Assembly (NCBI GenBank): GCA_024803745.1
Contig: JANJXV010000020.1
Span: forward strand, 20,624,777-20,688,776
Length of the DNA: 64,000 nt
Source of the DNA: Megascapheus bottae
Taxonomy: Eukaryota; Chordata; Mammalia; Rodentia; Geomyidae
Reading direction: 5' to 3'
In this document: positions 10,797 through 21,169 of the stretch, piece by piece
Layout: each line of letters starts with the position of its first letter
Numbering within the stretch: the first letter of the stretch is position 1
Program-made: the position numbers and the translations under genes
The notes under the pieces: model-generated
Database searches by the model: none
The model's input: only the letters and a program-made list of their open reading frames with translations
Told to the model about the DNA's origin: nothing

Positions 10797-11325
10797 CCAT
10801 ATAATGAGTGATTGTTGTCCTTAATGTACTATGTTATCTCTCATCTCTTTTGCTGCTCCTTGGTTATCTCATATTGTTACAGTATTTTATCTTTTTGTTT
10901 TGTTTTTTTGATTTTTTTTTTTTTGCCAGTCCTGGGCTTGAGCTCAGGGCCTAAGCACTATCCTTGGACTTTCTCAAGGCTATAACTCTACCACTTGAAC
11001 CTCAGCACCACTTCCAGCTTTTTTTCTATGTATGTGGTACCGAGGAATCGAACCCAGGTCTTCGTGCATGCTAGGCAAGTACTCTATCACTAGGCCAAAC
11101 GCCCGGTCCGAATATTTTATCTTGTTATCTGATATATTGTATATATGTTTATTTTATTTGAAATAGGATAGGGAAAGAGAGAAAACAAGATGAGAGGCGG
11201 TGGTGGGGGGAGGGAAATGGGACCAAGACATGAGAAAGGGTATCAATGTTTGTGAAGTAATGCACCTTCTATCTGGTGAATAAAATGTAACCCTTCTATT
11301 AATTACAATAAAAATATATGAAAAT
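10797..11325 (+). mobile_element. L1 3' UTR fragment, split by a younger SINE
   Basis: Words 'aatgagtgattgttgtcctt', 'aatgtactatgttatctctc' and, after the SINE, 'gttatctgatatattgtata' and 'taatgcaccttctatctgg' match the L1 3' UTRs at 24.5 kb, 29.3 kb and the window end. The SINE at 10912-11109 interrupts it with a duplicated 'tattttatctt' on both sides. Confidence 0.9.
10912..11109 (-). mobile_element. IDL-Geo-like SINE nested in L1, reverse strand
   Basis: Full reverse dimer; reverse B box 'gaatcgaaccc'. Target-site duplication 'tattttatctt' at 10883-10893 and 11113-11123 lies inside L1 sequence, so the SINE is younger than the L1. Confidence 0.95.
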
Positions 11326-11329
11326 AAAA

Positions 11330-12165
11330 AGACTGAGGTCCCTTTTAGCCCTTCTCTATTGTCATTCCCTTTTCTTCCATTTTTCAATTCTTCAATAATC
11401 ACTACTTTAGATACTTTTTTGTATACTTTCTCATTGGTGAATTGTATAGTCCATCTTGTTCCATCTGCTAACCATTTGTTAAATAATTATTACTGCAGGC
11501 ATTGTAAACACATTTATCTTAGCTTGTCTAAGCCAAATATGCCTATAGCAAACCACTGACTTGGCATTTTATATACTTAAAACTTAGAATTTGTGATCAC
11601 ACTTAATATTAAATAAAGCACAAAATTCTGCCTACTGATTTCTATATCACTTTGTCAATCATGGAAATACAAAAATTCCATCTCGTAGTTTTTAGCAAGC
11701 AGTCATGGTGGTTGAGAGATATCAAGTAACACAAGAAAATGACACAAAGTGTTTAAGGAAAGTAGATAAACATTTAACTCTCCATAGAAATCTAGAGACA
11801 AACATTTATTCTTTCACTTAGATGAACAGTTTTCAGGTTTTTAAGTCCCCACATTTCCTCTCACGATATATCTGGACTTGGAAAATCCCCTTTTGGGTCC
11901 ATGTTAGTATTTTGTCTTCTTTTTCAAAGATCCTTTGGAATTTTCATGTCAGATTTTGAGACTCCTGTCTTTGCCTGCTCACCAAAGACAAGAAAAGGTG
12001 ACAGTTAGGGGATAGTTCCCTTGCTCAGCAACAGACCAGATAAATGTCAGTTCCTCAGGGACAGGTCAAGGGCATATTTCCCTAATATGCCCTTTATTAT
12101 TGGATACATTTTAATAATTAGATGGCTAATATCTGAGGCTTTGTGTAGGTAAAAGAGAAGACTAT
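11330..12165. other. Unique DNA, no gene supported
   Basis: Short open frames here show no family resemblance. Nothing recognised. Confidence 0.5.
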
Positions 12166-12169
12166 CAGG

Positions 12170-12205
12170 CCAGGCATTCATGCCTATAATCCTAACTACT
12201 CCCTA
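12170..12205 (+). mobile_element. 7SL-derived SINE fragment
   Basis: Short match 'ggccaggcattcatgcctat' plus 'aatcctaactact', the 5' start of the chimeric SINE family, then lost. Confidence 0.5.
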
Positions 12206-12386
12206 TATGATAATAAAAGAAAGAATATGTCCTTTCCAGTTTTGAATTTTGGTGCCATGTACACATGATATGTAGGATCTGCTAGAAGAATGAAATGAGT
12301 TAGAGGAAGGAAAAAAGGGAGGAGGAAGGATGGGAGGATATAAAAACTACAGAGGAAGAAAAAATATTATTAAGAGAGCCAGACTT

Positions 12387-12624
12387 GCTGGGCGCTGGTG
12401 GATCACACCTATAATCCTAGCTACTTAGGAGGCTGAGATCTGAGGATTGATGTTCAAATCCAGCCCAGGCATGAAAGTCCATGAGTGTCTTATCTACAAT
12501 TAATCACAGGGAAGCTGGAAGTGACGCTGTGGCTCAAGTGGTAGAGCACTAGCCTTGAGGTGAGGAACTCAGGGACAGCACCCAGGTACAGAGTTCAAGC
12601 TCCACCACCAACAACAAAAAAAAG
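12387..12624 (+). mobile_element. 7SL-Geo chimeric SINE, well preserved
   Basis: Starts 'gctgggcgctggtggatcac', has 'ggctgagatctgaggattga', the linker, and right half 'gaagtgacgctgtggctcaa', 'gtggtagagcactagccttg', 'acccaggtacagagttcaag'. The tail consists of CAA/A units. Confidence 0.94.
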
Positions 12625-12625
12625 A

Positions 12626-12920
12626 GGTTTATCTTTGTGGTTGTTAATGTTGTTCTTAATGTACTATGTAAAGTTATTTCTTTCCTTTTTTTATCCTAAT
12701 GGTTACTGTGTCTGACTTTGTTACCTGGCATATTGTACATATGTTTGTTTATTTGAATTAGGGAAGGGAAGGGGGAAAACAAGATGACTGGGATGGGTTA
12801 AGGGGAGGGAAAGGGGGGACAAAAACATGAAAAGGGGAATCAGTTTCAAAGTAATGCACCCACTACCTGACAAATGTAACTGTAACCCCTCTGTACATAA
12901 ACAATAAAATACAATAACAA
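12626..12920 (+). mobile_element. L1 3' UTR, subfamily with AAGAGGTTTATC start
   Basis: 'agaggtttatctttgtggtt', 'ctgactttgttacctggcat' and 'atgtaactgtaacccctctg' end at an AATAAAATACAAT tail. The same 3' UTR closes the L1 at 53.15-53.46 kb, so this is a 5'-truncated copy of that subfamily. Confidence 0.88.
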
Positions 12921-12924
12921 ATAG

Positions 12925-14955
12925 GTAGCCTGACTTAACAATGATTAGATTTTTTTAAAGTGTGCTACTCTAATCTTAGATCTCCTATATACTGAAATTT
13001 GTCCAAAACAATGCTTGAGCCAATGACAGAGGCTGCTATTGGAATATGAATGCTCATTCTTTCCTTCTTCTTTCACTTATAGAAACTCTATTCTTAGCCA
13101 GGCTCCTGCTAAGGATCATTATTTTCCAATTTCTCTTATAGGTAGATGTAGTCAAATAATTAGATTCTTATCAAATGAAATAAAAAGTAATATAAGCAAG
13201 TTTCTGGCTATATGCTTTAAGAGTACCTCTCCAACCCCCTTCTCTTTCTCACTTTTCACTGGTAGGAAAGTGACAAAATGGAACCTGTATGTTGGGGAAG
13301 ACAGGAAATAGAATAAAGGACTTAGAGACCACACCTATCAAACTAGTTGTATATATTTTCAGTGTGAATAATTATAGAGAAATACATTTCTGTCTTACAA
13401 AGGATTACTTTGGGCTATAGCTCAGTAGTCAACTAAACCTGCATTCTTGACAATGTTGCATTTAACAAAAACTTAACACACACATACACAGATACATACA
13501 CACACACATACACACACACACACACACATACACTTTTTTTGTTATTGTTGAAATGTTAAGGCAATTCAGATATACAAAAAAGGATGGGAAATACAACTAT
13601 GGTTTTAGACAGCTGTTTAAGAAATCACAATAAAACAAAGAAATAAGTAAAGTAGTGATTTCATTTCAGTGTCACAACTATGAAGTTATAAAAATGTTTC
13701 TTAATTAAACCACGACCTCTAAGATAAACATTTAAAAAGCTTCATGAAATATCTTAAAAATTAAGAGTTATTTCTTGAAAGGTATGCACAATTGATTCCA
13801 AATGGAAAATAATGAGATATTGCCATTTTGGTTCTGACACCTTCCATGGGAAGTGGAATTCCTGTTTTAGATTGGTTTTGTTACCTGTCTTGGTTTCCTA
13901 ACCTAATAAGATGCATTGTATTTTTTTCTAACTTTTCCCTTTCAGTACTAATTATCCATTTTTATTAAGGGGATTTTTCTATTAATGTCTCGTGGTCTTA
14001 TTTTTAATTCCATGAAATAAGCAGGCATCAGCAATCACAATTTGCCAGGAAAAGATTTTCTTTCAGCTATCCTCAAAGCAAAATCATGCTTCTTGATTTT
14101 TAGGATCCAATTTACTTCAACAGAGGACAGCAGCATAAAGAAAATCTTTAACATTGGTTTGCACAGGCGTACTAAAGAGAAGGCCTACAGAGAGGTTAAA
14201 TGCAGCAAATAAATCCACTGTTATTTTCACACAAGAATGAAAAACGACAAACCTTACTAGCTCACTGTACACACTGAAATAAGCAAGAAAAAGAATTTTC
14301 CAAAATACCAAAAAATAAAACCCCAAAAAATCTAAAGCAAAGACTAACACTTACAAGAAAAACAATGCACTTAAAAGTTGAAGTTCTTTATGTGATGAAA
14401 GGAAGATCCAGAAGGCAGATTTGACCATAAAAAGGGCTGGCCCTGTAACATAACCGACCATGTGTTGCACATTTATTCCAAGCAACATGCCCAAGTTGGA
14501 TTTATTTTCAGATAAACATGAGCTCAGGGAGAAAAATGACTTTCAAAGGCTAAGACCCAAATCTGTTCTTGTGCTTCAGTGGAATGGAGAGTATCTTTTG
14601 GGATGGCTACAAATGTCTGTTAGCTTTCATGGTAAGTCTGAGTAATCCATCCTGGTTATGTGTTAAGAGTGAAGGTAACATAATTAGGTAGCCAGTGAAG
14701 CACTATTTTGCTGGAGGGAGGGGCAGTTAAATAGAAAAGGGGAAAAGAAGTACTTTTTAGAAAGAAATATTGGAGAATTACCTAGACAGCATGCTGGTGC
14801 CAATTCTGCACATGTTTTACAAACAACAAAATCTTAACTTTCAATTCTTCAATAAGTACTTTCTAGAAAGTAAAGATAATATAAAGAAAATAAGTATTAC
14901 TACCACTTTCTTGTGAAGATCAGCTAATAATAAAGGTTTTCTTTAAATATCATGA
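12925..14955. other. Unique DNA with a (CA)n tract; no gene supported
   Basis: Apart from the CA microsatellite at about 13476-13533 I see no recognisable repeat or conserved coding frame. Short open frames (for example near 13.04-13.31 kb) lack any protein-family signal. Confidence 0.5.
13476..13533 (+). repeat. (CA)n / (ACACAT)n microsatellite
   Basis: Imperfect CA repeats with ACATAC interruptions, ending in a T-rich run. Confidence 0.9.
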
Positions 14956-15195
14956 TTTGTGCTTTGTGTCTGTAATCCTAGCTACTCAGGAGGCTGAGAT
15001 CTAAGGATCACAGTTTGAAGCCAGTTCAGGTAGATAGGTCCTCAGGACTTGCTGTCTCCAATTAAAAACCAAAATGCCAGACTGGAGGCATGTCTCAAGT
15101 GGTCAAATGCCTACCATGAGTAAATGAAGCTGCATGAGTTAGGGGTGGCCTTGAATTCAAAAGCCAGCACTTTCACCAATAAGGAAAATAAATTT
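14956..15195 (+). mobile_element. 7SL-derived chimeric SINE, older variant
   Basis: 'gtgtctgtaatcctagctac', 'ggctgagatctaaggatcac' and then 'ccagactggaggcatgtctc', the same right-half variant as the copy at 6.93-7.15 kb. Confidence 0.8.
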
Positions 15196-15596
15196 AAAAA
15201 AAGAAAAAGATTTTGGATTCTCTACTGATAATTATGAGAAGAAGAATTATTCTCTATTCTATTATCATTTATTGGCACAGATTTTATTCAGCAGCCATCT
15301 GGAAAGCAAATTTCTATTTGGTATTGTTTCAAACTTTGTTCAATGACCAAAATGATTTCAACTTAATATTTTATTTGACATATATGTATATATAATTTCT
15401 GATTGTGCAACTAATATTTACCTTGGTAGTAGACAAATGAAATTAAGATGCTTTATGGTAACAATTTATGCTAAATCAATGAACGAACATGAGGACAGAA
15501 GGAAGACAGGCAGATTCTCAATCTGTTCTTCAGAGGCAAAGACACTGAACTATCTCTTACAGCTATAGTAGCGCTTGCAATGATTCATACATGTCA

Positions 15597-15745
15597 ACAT
15601 GACTGTAAGAGTAATGACCTTTCAAAGATTTCCACGTCTCAATCCTTGAAACCTATGCTAATATAATTTGAAATGGCAAGAAGACTTCCTAGATGTAATT
15701 AAAAATTTGGAATGGGGATATTGTCCTGGACTCTCCGAATAAGAC
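15597..15745 (+). mobile_element. LTR remnant resembling an ERVL-MaLR (MLT-type) LTR
   Basis: The order 'ccttgaaacctatgctaat', 'atggcaagaagacttcctag', 'atgtaattaaaaatttggaa', 'ggggatattgtcctggact' follows a common mammalian MaLR-type LTR. Only non-coding LTR sequence is present. Family name is from memory. Confidence 0.55.
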
Positions 15746-15749
15746 TGGT

Positions 15750-16290
15750 GTAGTTTGAATTTAGCTATCCCTTAAAACGCATATATCACAAGTCTACTCC
15801 CAAGACTTTTATATTAAGAGGACTTCAGAAGATGATTAGATGCTGAAATATTCACTCTCATGACCTCTCAACACTTGCTTTCTGCCTCTTTGTCTGCTCT
15901 TCTGCCTTTTCTATAATCTGAAGACTGACAAAAAAAACTCACTTCAAAATCAATATTCAGCCATCACAAGACACAGAATTTGCCAAGACTTTAACCTTGG
16001 ATCACAGGGACTTCAGAACTATGAAAAAAAATATTTATTTTGCCAGTCCTGGGCTTAAGCTCTGGGCCTGAGCACTGTCCTTCTTTTGTTTTTTGTTTTT
16101 TCCTCAAGTCTAGAACCCTACCACTGGAGCCACAGCACCACTTCTGGCTTTTTCTATGTATGTGGTGCCAAGGAATTGAAGCCTTAGTGCATGCTAGGCA
16201 AGCACTCTACCACCAGGCCAAACTCCTGGTCCTAATTTTTTATTATTTATAAATTACTCAACACAAGGTATTTTTATGGCAGTAATAAAG
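15750..16290 (+). mobile_element. MaLR-type LTR remnant split by a SINE
   Basis: Order 'gtgtagtttgaatttagcta', 'aagaggacttcagaagatga', 'cacaagacacagaatttgcc', 'ttcagaactatgaaaaaaaa' and, after the inserted SINE, 'attatttataaattactcaa' matches the 3' region of a MaLR LTR (AATAAA-type end followed by a 'tataaattac-cag' segment). No internal viral coding region is present. Confidence 0.65.
16035..16232 (-). mobile_element. IDL-Geo-like SINE nested in the LTR remnant, reverse strand
   Basis: 'tgccagtcctgggcttaagc' through 'aggccaaactcctggtcct'; the part around 16086-16100 is T-rich and altered. LTR sequence continues on both sides, so the SINE is younger. Confidence 0.92.
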
Positions 16291-16566
16291 GCTAAGGTTG
16301 GGACTGATATAAGCACAGTGATCCTGAGGAGAAGAGATGATAAAAGTCTAGGACAGAGGGAGAAATGTGACAATAGAAACAGTACTTTGATAGTGGAAGG
16401 AACTCCAATCCAAAGAAAGAGGGTGGACTCTAGAATGTGGGAAAGGCAAAGGAACAGGTTGTTCCTTAAGCTTCCAAAAGGAGTACAGTTCCATTGAATG
16501 TTTCTGTTACCAACGAATGTATAATAATACACTTACTATGTGTTTAGTAATTTGTTACAGAAGAAA

Positions 16567-16632
16567 CAGATGAGGGCTTGTCTATGAGAGAGGATCTTGC
16601 AGATGAGGGCTTGTCTATGAGAGAGGATCTTG
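16567..16632 (+). repeat. 33-bp perfect tandem duplication
   Basis: The unit starting 'cagatgagggcttgtctatg' occupies 16567-16599 and is repeated without change at 16600-16632. Identity between the units indicates a recent event. Confidence 0.98.
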
Positions 16633-16727
16633 GTGGTATTGTTTTTCCCATTATGAAGAGAAATTATTTGTACTCTCCTAAGGGCATTGAGTCTTTCAAA
16701 ATGTGCTTTAAAAAAAAATAGACAGTG

Positions 16728-16931
16728 TGGGCCGGGAGTTTGGCCTAGTGGTTAAAGTGCTTGCCTAGCATGCGTGAAGACCTGGGTTCGATTCCTTGGT
16801 ATCACATACATAGAAAAAAGCCGGAAGTGGTGCTGAGGCTCAAGTGGTAGAGCTCTAGCCTTGAGAAAGTCCAAGGACAGTGCTCAGGCCCTGAGCTCAA
16901 GCCCAGGACTGGCAACAACAACAAAAAAAAT
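16728..16931 (+). mobile_element. IDL-Geo-like SINE, young, with target-site duplication
   Basis: A box 'tggcctagtgg', perfect B box 'ggttcgattcc' (16785-16795), full right half and a CAA/A tail. Target-site duplication 'tagacagtg' at 16719-16727 and 16932-16940. Confidence 0.96.
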
Positions 16932-16940
16932 TAGACAGTG

Positions 16941-17455
16941 ACTGTGTTTTTCACTTGTTTTAATTTAAATCCTTATCTTTGCGTGTCTGACATCACATAG
17001 CAAGCCCAGAGGATTCCCAGTGCTGACCTCCACTTCTCTAAGCAAGCTACTGCTGTGTCACTCCAAGCTGCAAACTGGATTCTGTACTTGTTCTCTTTAA
17101 AATCTTTTGGTGTTTCCCGCAGTGCATTGTGGGTGCTTAGCATGCACAATGTGTAGCTTAAATGTACTGCCTCTCCTAAAATTCTTCTCTAGCTCCTCCT
17201 ACTCTACATCTTTGCCTCTTCCTGTAGCCTAAATACACACAGAAATGCACACACACATAGATACACATGACAAGCACCAAATTTATACTTCTTTATCTTT
17301 TTTAAACTTTTATTATCAGTAGTACTAACTTTTGATCGGAGCCTTATGCATGCTCAGCTTGCTTGCTGGACTGGCACTTGAGTCATGCCTCCAGTCTTCA
17401 TTTTTGCTGGTTATTTGTAAACTGAGAGTCTCCCCAGACTTTCCTTTGTATTTGT
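16941..17455. other. Unique DNA, nothing recognised
   Basis: No feature supported; contains short CACA runs near 17250. Confidence 0.5.
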
Positions 17456-17460
17456 AGACT

Positions 17461-17656
17461 TGGGCGCAGAGCGTGGCCTAGTGGTAGAGTGCTTGCCTAG
17501 CATGCACCAAGTCCCAGGTTCAATTCCTAGGTACCACAAACATAGAAAAAGCTGGAAGTGGTGCTGTGGCTCAAGTGGTAGAGCTCTAGCTTTGAGAAAG
17601 CCCAAGGACAATGCTGAGGCCCTGAATTCAAGCCCCAGGACTGGCAAAAAAAAAAT
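17461..17656 (+). mobile_element. IDL-Geo-like SINE
   Basis: Full dimer with left half 'gtggcctagtggtagagtgc', B box 'ggttcaattcc', right half 'ctggaagtggtgctgtggct' to 'caggactggc' and an A tail. No clear duplication seen. Confidence 0.94.
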
Positions 17657-17784
17657 AGTTGTATTCTTATTTCCCGTCCTTGAATTTATTTCATTTATTT
17701 CATAATTCCAAACATGTAATTACAGTTGTCAGAATTTAAAAGCCATCACTTCAAGGATTCATCCTCATTATAAAAAGACATATG

Positions 17785-17970
17785 GTGGCTGGGAGTTTAG
17801 CCTAGTGGTAGAGTGCTTGCTTAGCATGCATGAAGACCTGGGTTTGATTCCTCGGTACCACATACCTAGAAAAAGGCCAGAAGTGGTGCTGAGGCTCAGG
17901 TGGTAGAGCTCTAGCCTTGAGAAAGGACAGTGCTCAGACCCTGAGCTCAAGCCCAGGACTGGCAAAAAAA
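17785..17970 (+). mobile_element. IDL-Geo-like SINE, young, with target-site duplication
   Basis: Full dimer; flanking duplication 'aaaaagacatatg' at 17772-17784 and 17971-17983. A small deletion in the right half removes bases after 'gagaaa'. Confidence 0.95.
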
Positions 17971-17977
17971 AAAAAGA

Positions 17978-18075
17978 CATATGTACACAAGTGCATATAT
18001 GTGTTATATACATATATACATATGTGTATAATACATACATGTATACATACACACATACATATATATGTATATATT
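17978..18075. repeat. (TA/CATA)n low-complexity tract
   Basis: Alternating pyrimidine-purine ATGTATAC-type repeats following the SINE tail. Confidence 0.85.
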
Positions 18076-18094
18076 TGTTCTCTGTGAGAAGAAA

Positions 18095-18134
18095 TCATCA
18101 TTAAAATAAGAGTTTCATCATTAAAATAAGAGTA
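18095..18134 (+). repeat. 20-bp tandem duplication
   Basis: The unit beginning 'tcatcattaaaataagagt' at 18095-18114 is repeated at 18115-18134 with one changed final base. Confidence 0.95.
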
Positions 18135-18712
18135 TGCAATCCTGGCTACTACAGTGTAAAATGCATTTATTTCCCACTGATAAACGTAACTAAATCTATT
18201 TTTATTTTATTGACCATCCTACATAATATTATAATAGTCAGTTAGCTAATAAATATTAAAAATTAATTTATGAGTTTATGATGAAAGGGAAGATGTTGCT
18301 TAGCTAATAATCTAATGATTATTCTTGAACATTTTATTCTAGTGGCAATAATGATCGCACACTTTCACCTCTCTCACAAACCTCCTTGTTATTTAAAAAA
18401 AATCAACTTCCCAAGAGTGTCATTTGGAAAAAAATTGAAACCATGCCCACCTTCTAGATACTTCGGGTCTATACATCAGCTATAAAGCAAAGGCAAGTAA
18501 GAAAGAATGATTATGACCTGTGCAATAATGATGGAAGAGATCAGTTAACAGGAAAACAGTAAAAGTTCACTTGCTGTTAACCACCTTGCTTTGGTCACTA
18601 AATTTTATCTATGTCTCTCAGATTATCAATTGATACCCATAAACATCTACAGTCAAAATAATAATTAAGCTAATATTATGTGAAAAGTGAAAGAATCTTA
18701 GAAGTTATATAA

Positions 18713-19387
18713 TCATGCTGGGCACTAGTGGCTTATGCCTAGAATTTCTTCTCATATATTTATTATTATTAATAGAAGAATTACAGTTATACTCGCCAGA
18801 TAGAAGTTACATTACTTCACATACATTGATACCACTTCTCATGTTTTGTCCCTACCCCCTCCCCTCATTGACAATATGAGAATAACCAAGGGAAAACAAA
18901 AGTGATGAGAAATAACATAGTATATTAAGAACAACAATCACACATTATATAGCTCTTGTTTCCATATCCTGGAGGTCCTTTCATTTAGCCTCATCCTATA
19001 TGGCCTTGTATATCTAGGTTTGAGCTATTGTAATCCTCTGCTAGAAGAGTCCAAGGTTTGTACTAATTATTACAAATGAGGGAAACCATTGAGCCTATGT
19101 TCCTTTGGGTCTGGCTTACTTCACTTCATATGATTTTTTCCAAGTCTTTCCATTTCCTTACAAATGGTATGCCTATAATTTTAACCACTCAAAAGGCTGA
19201 GATCTGAGGATCATGGTTTGGGCCAGCTTAGGCAAGAAAGTCTGTGACACTCTTATCTTCATTTTACCATCAAAAAGCTGGAAGAGGAGCTGAGACTTGC
19301 GTGGCAGAATACTCTCCTTGAGCACAAGGATCTCAGAATCGTGCCTATCCCCTAATGGAACCCCAGGACCAGCACCAAAAACAAAAG
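18713..19387 (+). mobile_element. 7SL-Geo chimeric SINE split by an L1 fragment
   Basis: The SINE begins 'catgctgggcactagtggct' (18713-18747), is interrupted, and resumes at about 19169 with 'atgcctataattttaaccac', 'ggctgagatctgaggatcat' and the Geo-like right half ending near 19387. The duplicated word around the break ('atgcctagaattt' / 'atgcctataattt') is the target-site duplication of the inserted L1. Confidence 0.88.
18748..19168 (-). mobile_element. L1 3' fragment inserted in a SINE, reverse strand
   Basis: The reverse strand carries the end of ORF2 and the 3' UTR. Forward words 'ggtctggcttacttcacttc' and 'aaccattgagcctatgttcc' match the minus-strand L1 at 42.9 kb, and 'tattattaatagaagaatta' marks the tail end. 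It is about 420 bases long and 5'-truncated. Confidence 0.88.
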
Positions 19388-20399
19388 TTGTAAAATCATA
19401 CATTCTTAAGTAGCAAAATTTCTCCAAAGTTATATTACTTACATTATTAAGAAATGTAGAACAATGTCAGGAGTAATACAGATGTGTAAACGTTCAATAA
19501 AAGATTTGATTGACTAGATGAGAGAACCAGAGTACAGACCTTGAGGTAAATGGACTGACTGATTTTTGCTCAATATTATGCATAGAAAACAGCAGTTTAG
19601 GCCTCAGTTACAATATTATTGACATGAAAACTATGTATATGTGTATATATAGGTGTATGTACATGTATATGCATACTCCTATGCTTTATGACATTATTTT
19701 ATCCTGATTGTGTATGTTATTGTTTTTAGTAATAAAAGTCTTTTTTTTCTCTTTCTTAAAAGTCCAAAAATGAGGTCTTGTTATTACCATGAAATATCTC
19801 TTTAAGGTTTTGTAATCAATTTTATTTTTTTGTGGGGGGGAAAGAAATTTATCTTCTTGTTGATAAAAATAGAGTACGGGAAGTAGTATAATCAAAAATC
19901 TTACTTTCACCCTTAAGGGAGATAATTGTAGCCTTTCTATTTAGAGGCAAGCAGGTAATGTTCCCTTTACCCAAATGTGCATTCCATTTTGTATTTGTTG
20001 CATTACAAAGGAGAAGAGGAAAATTCCCTTAATGTCTGTAATGGGATCATTCCCATCAATCCCAAACCATGCTGAAATGCCTCCCATCTGAATAGATGCC
20101 TATCTCCCATCTCTGCTCCCCTCTAGCCCCCACTGCAAAACAAAGCAAAAGTTCCCAGATAAAGTTTATTCTGAGTCACTGTTTTCTTTTCTCATTTTCC
20201 CTCTGAGTCATATCAATCAGGCTTCCATTTTAACAGCTCCATTAAAGTCTGGAATGTTAAGCTTGTAAACAACTTCCATGCTAGTCACACAATCTTGCTC
20301 ATTTATTAATCATCATCACTCAAAAATGAACATCCGTTCATCTTAATCACAATTTCCCTTGGCATTCAGGATATAGCACATTTCTGGTTTTCCTCCAAG
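19388..20399. other. Unique DNA, nothing recognised
   Basis: No gene or repeat supported apart from a short TATG-rich run near 19630-19680. Confidence 0.5.
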
Positions 20400-20660
20400 T
20401 AGACTGCCAACTCTTTCTCATTTTCCTTTGCTAATTCCTTGTCCTCTTCTCAGCTTCAAAATCTTGGAATACCTCAGGACTCTGTCTTTGATATTTGGTA
20501 CTTCACTTTTCCCTATATAATTAATATTTCCTCTCCATGGTGTCAGCTGATCCAAAGGCTCAATATCCTAACTGCAGCTTCAGTTGTGGTCTCTTTAATT
20601 CTATATTCATAAACCATCTACATTTCTCCTGAGGTTACAATCATAATAAATGCTTATCCT
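20400..20660 (+). mobile_element. L2 LINE remnant (reverse transcriptase region)
   Basis: The word order 'cttggaatacctcaggactc', 'tgtctttgatatttggtact', 'ggtgtcagctgatccaaagg', 'tcaatatcctaactgcagct' follows the L2 reverse transcriptase segment that ends in the Ala-Asp-Asp motif, heavily diverged. No usable open frame remains. Confidence 0.55.
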
Positions 20661-20689
20661 GGTTGTAAATTAGAAGAACTTGTATGAAT

Positions 20690-20760
20690 TAACTAATTTT
20701 TACTCCTAACCATCTTAGGAGGAAGGTCTTATTGTCATTTTAATTATCTATCATATTAGA
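20690..20760 (-). mobile_element. MIR 3' fragment, reverse strand
   Basis: 'ctcctaaccatcttaggagg' and 'aaggtcttattgtcatttt' resemble the reverse of the MIR 3' part. Short and uncertain. Confidence 0.35.
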
Positions 20761-20989
20761 TACATATGATACAAAAACATATTAAATGCTTCTATATTCA
20801 GTAATTAGGCCAATCTGAGATGTTTCTCATAATATTCTGTTTATCGTATTCAAAGTAGAACTATTGAAAACTTTTCTCCTTCATAATTATTCCTCTATAG
20901 ACTTATTCATTTCTTACTGGATTCTCATTGGTTTTTCTCAATAAATTCCTATTATCTTGAACATTTGGTCCTTCAATAAAGACTAGTCT

Positions 20990-21165
20990 AATAGCTTTTC
21001 AAAGATTCCAACTTGTCTAGTTCATCTCCACTACTACTGTCTTATTACATGCCATCAACATTTCCTTTCTGGATAAATCTTATACCTCATCTCTAACATT
21101 TCTCTTTTTCACTATTCCCTTCCTCCATGTTTATATTCTACCCACAGCCAGTATTCCACTTACAG
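20990..21165 (+). mobile_element. L2 LINE remnant, 3' part
   Basis: 'catctccactactactgtct', 'tgccatcaacatttcctttc' and 'attctacccacagccag' follow the L2 consensus order downstream of the reverse transcriptase domain, consistent with the L2 piece at 20.4 kb being the same insertion. Confidence 0.5.
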
Positions 21166-21169
21166 ATAT

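Noticed and set aside
16567..16632. Possible CRISPR-like direct repeat
   Set aside because: Only two adjacent units without a spacer, in mammalian DNA; it is a simple tandem duplication.
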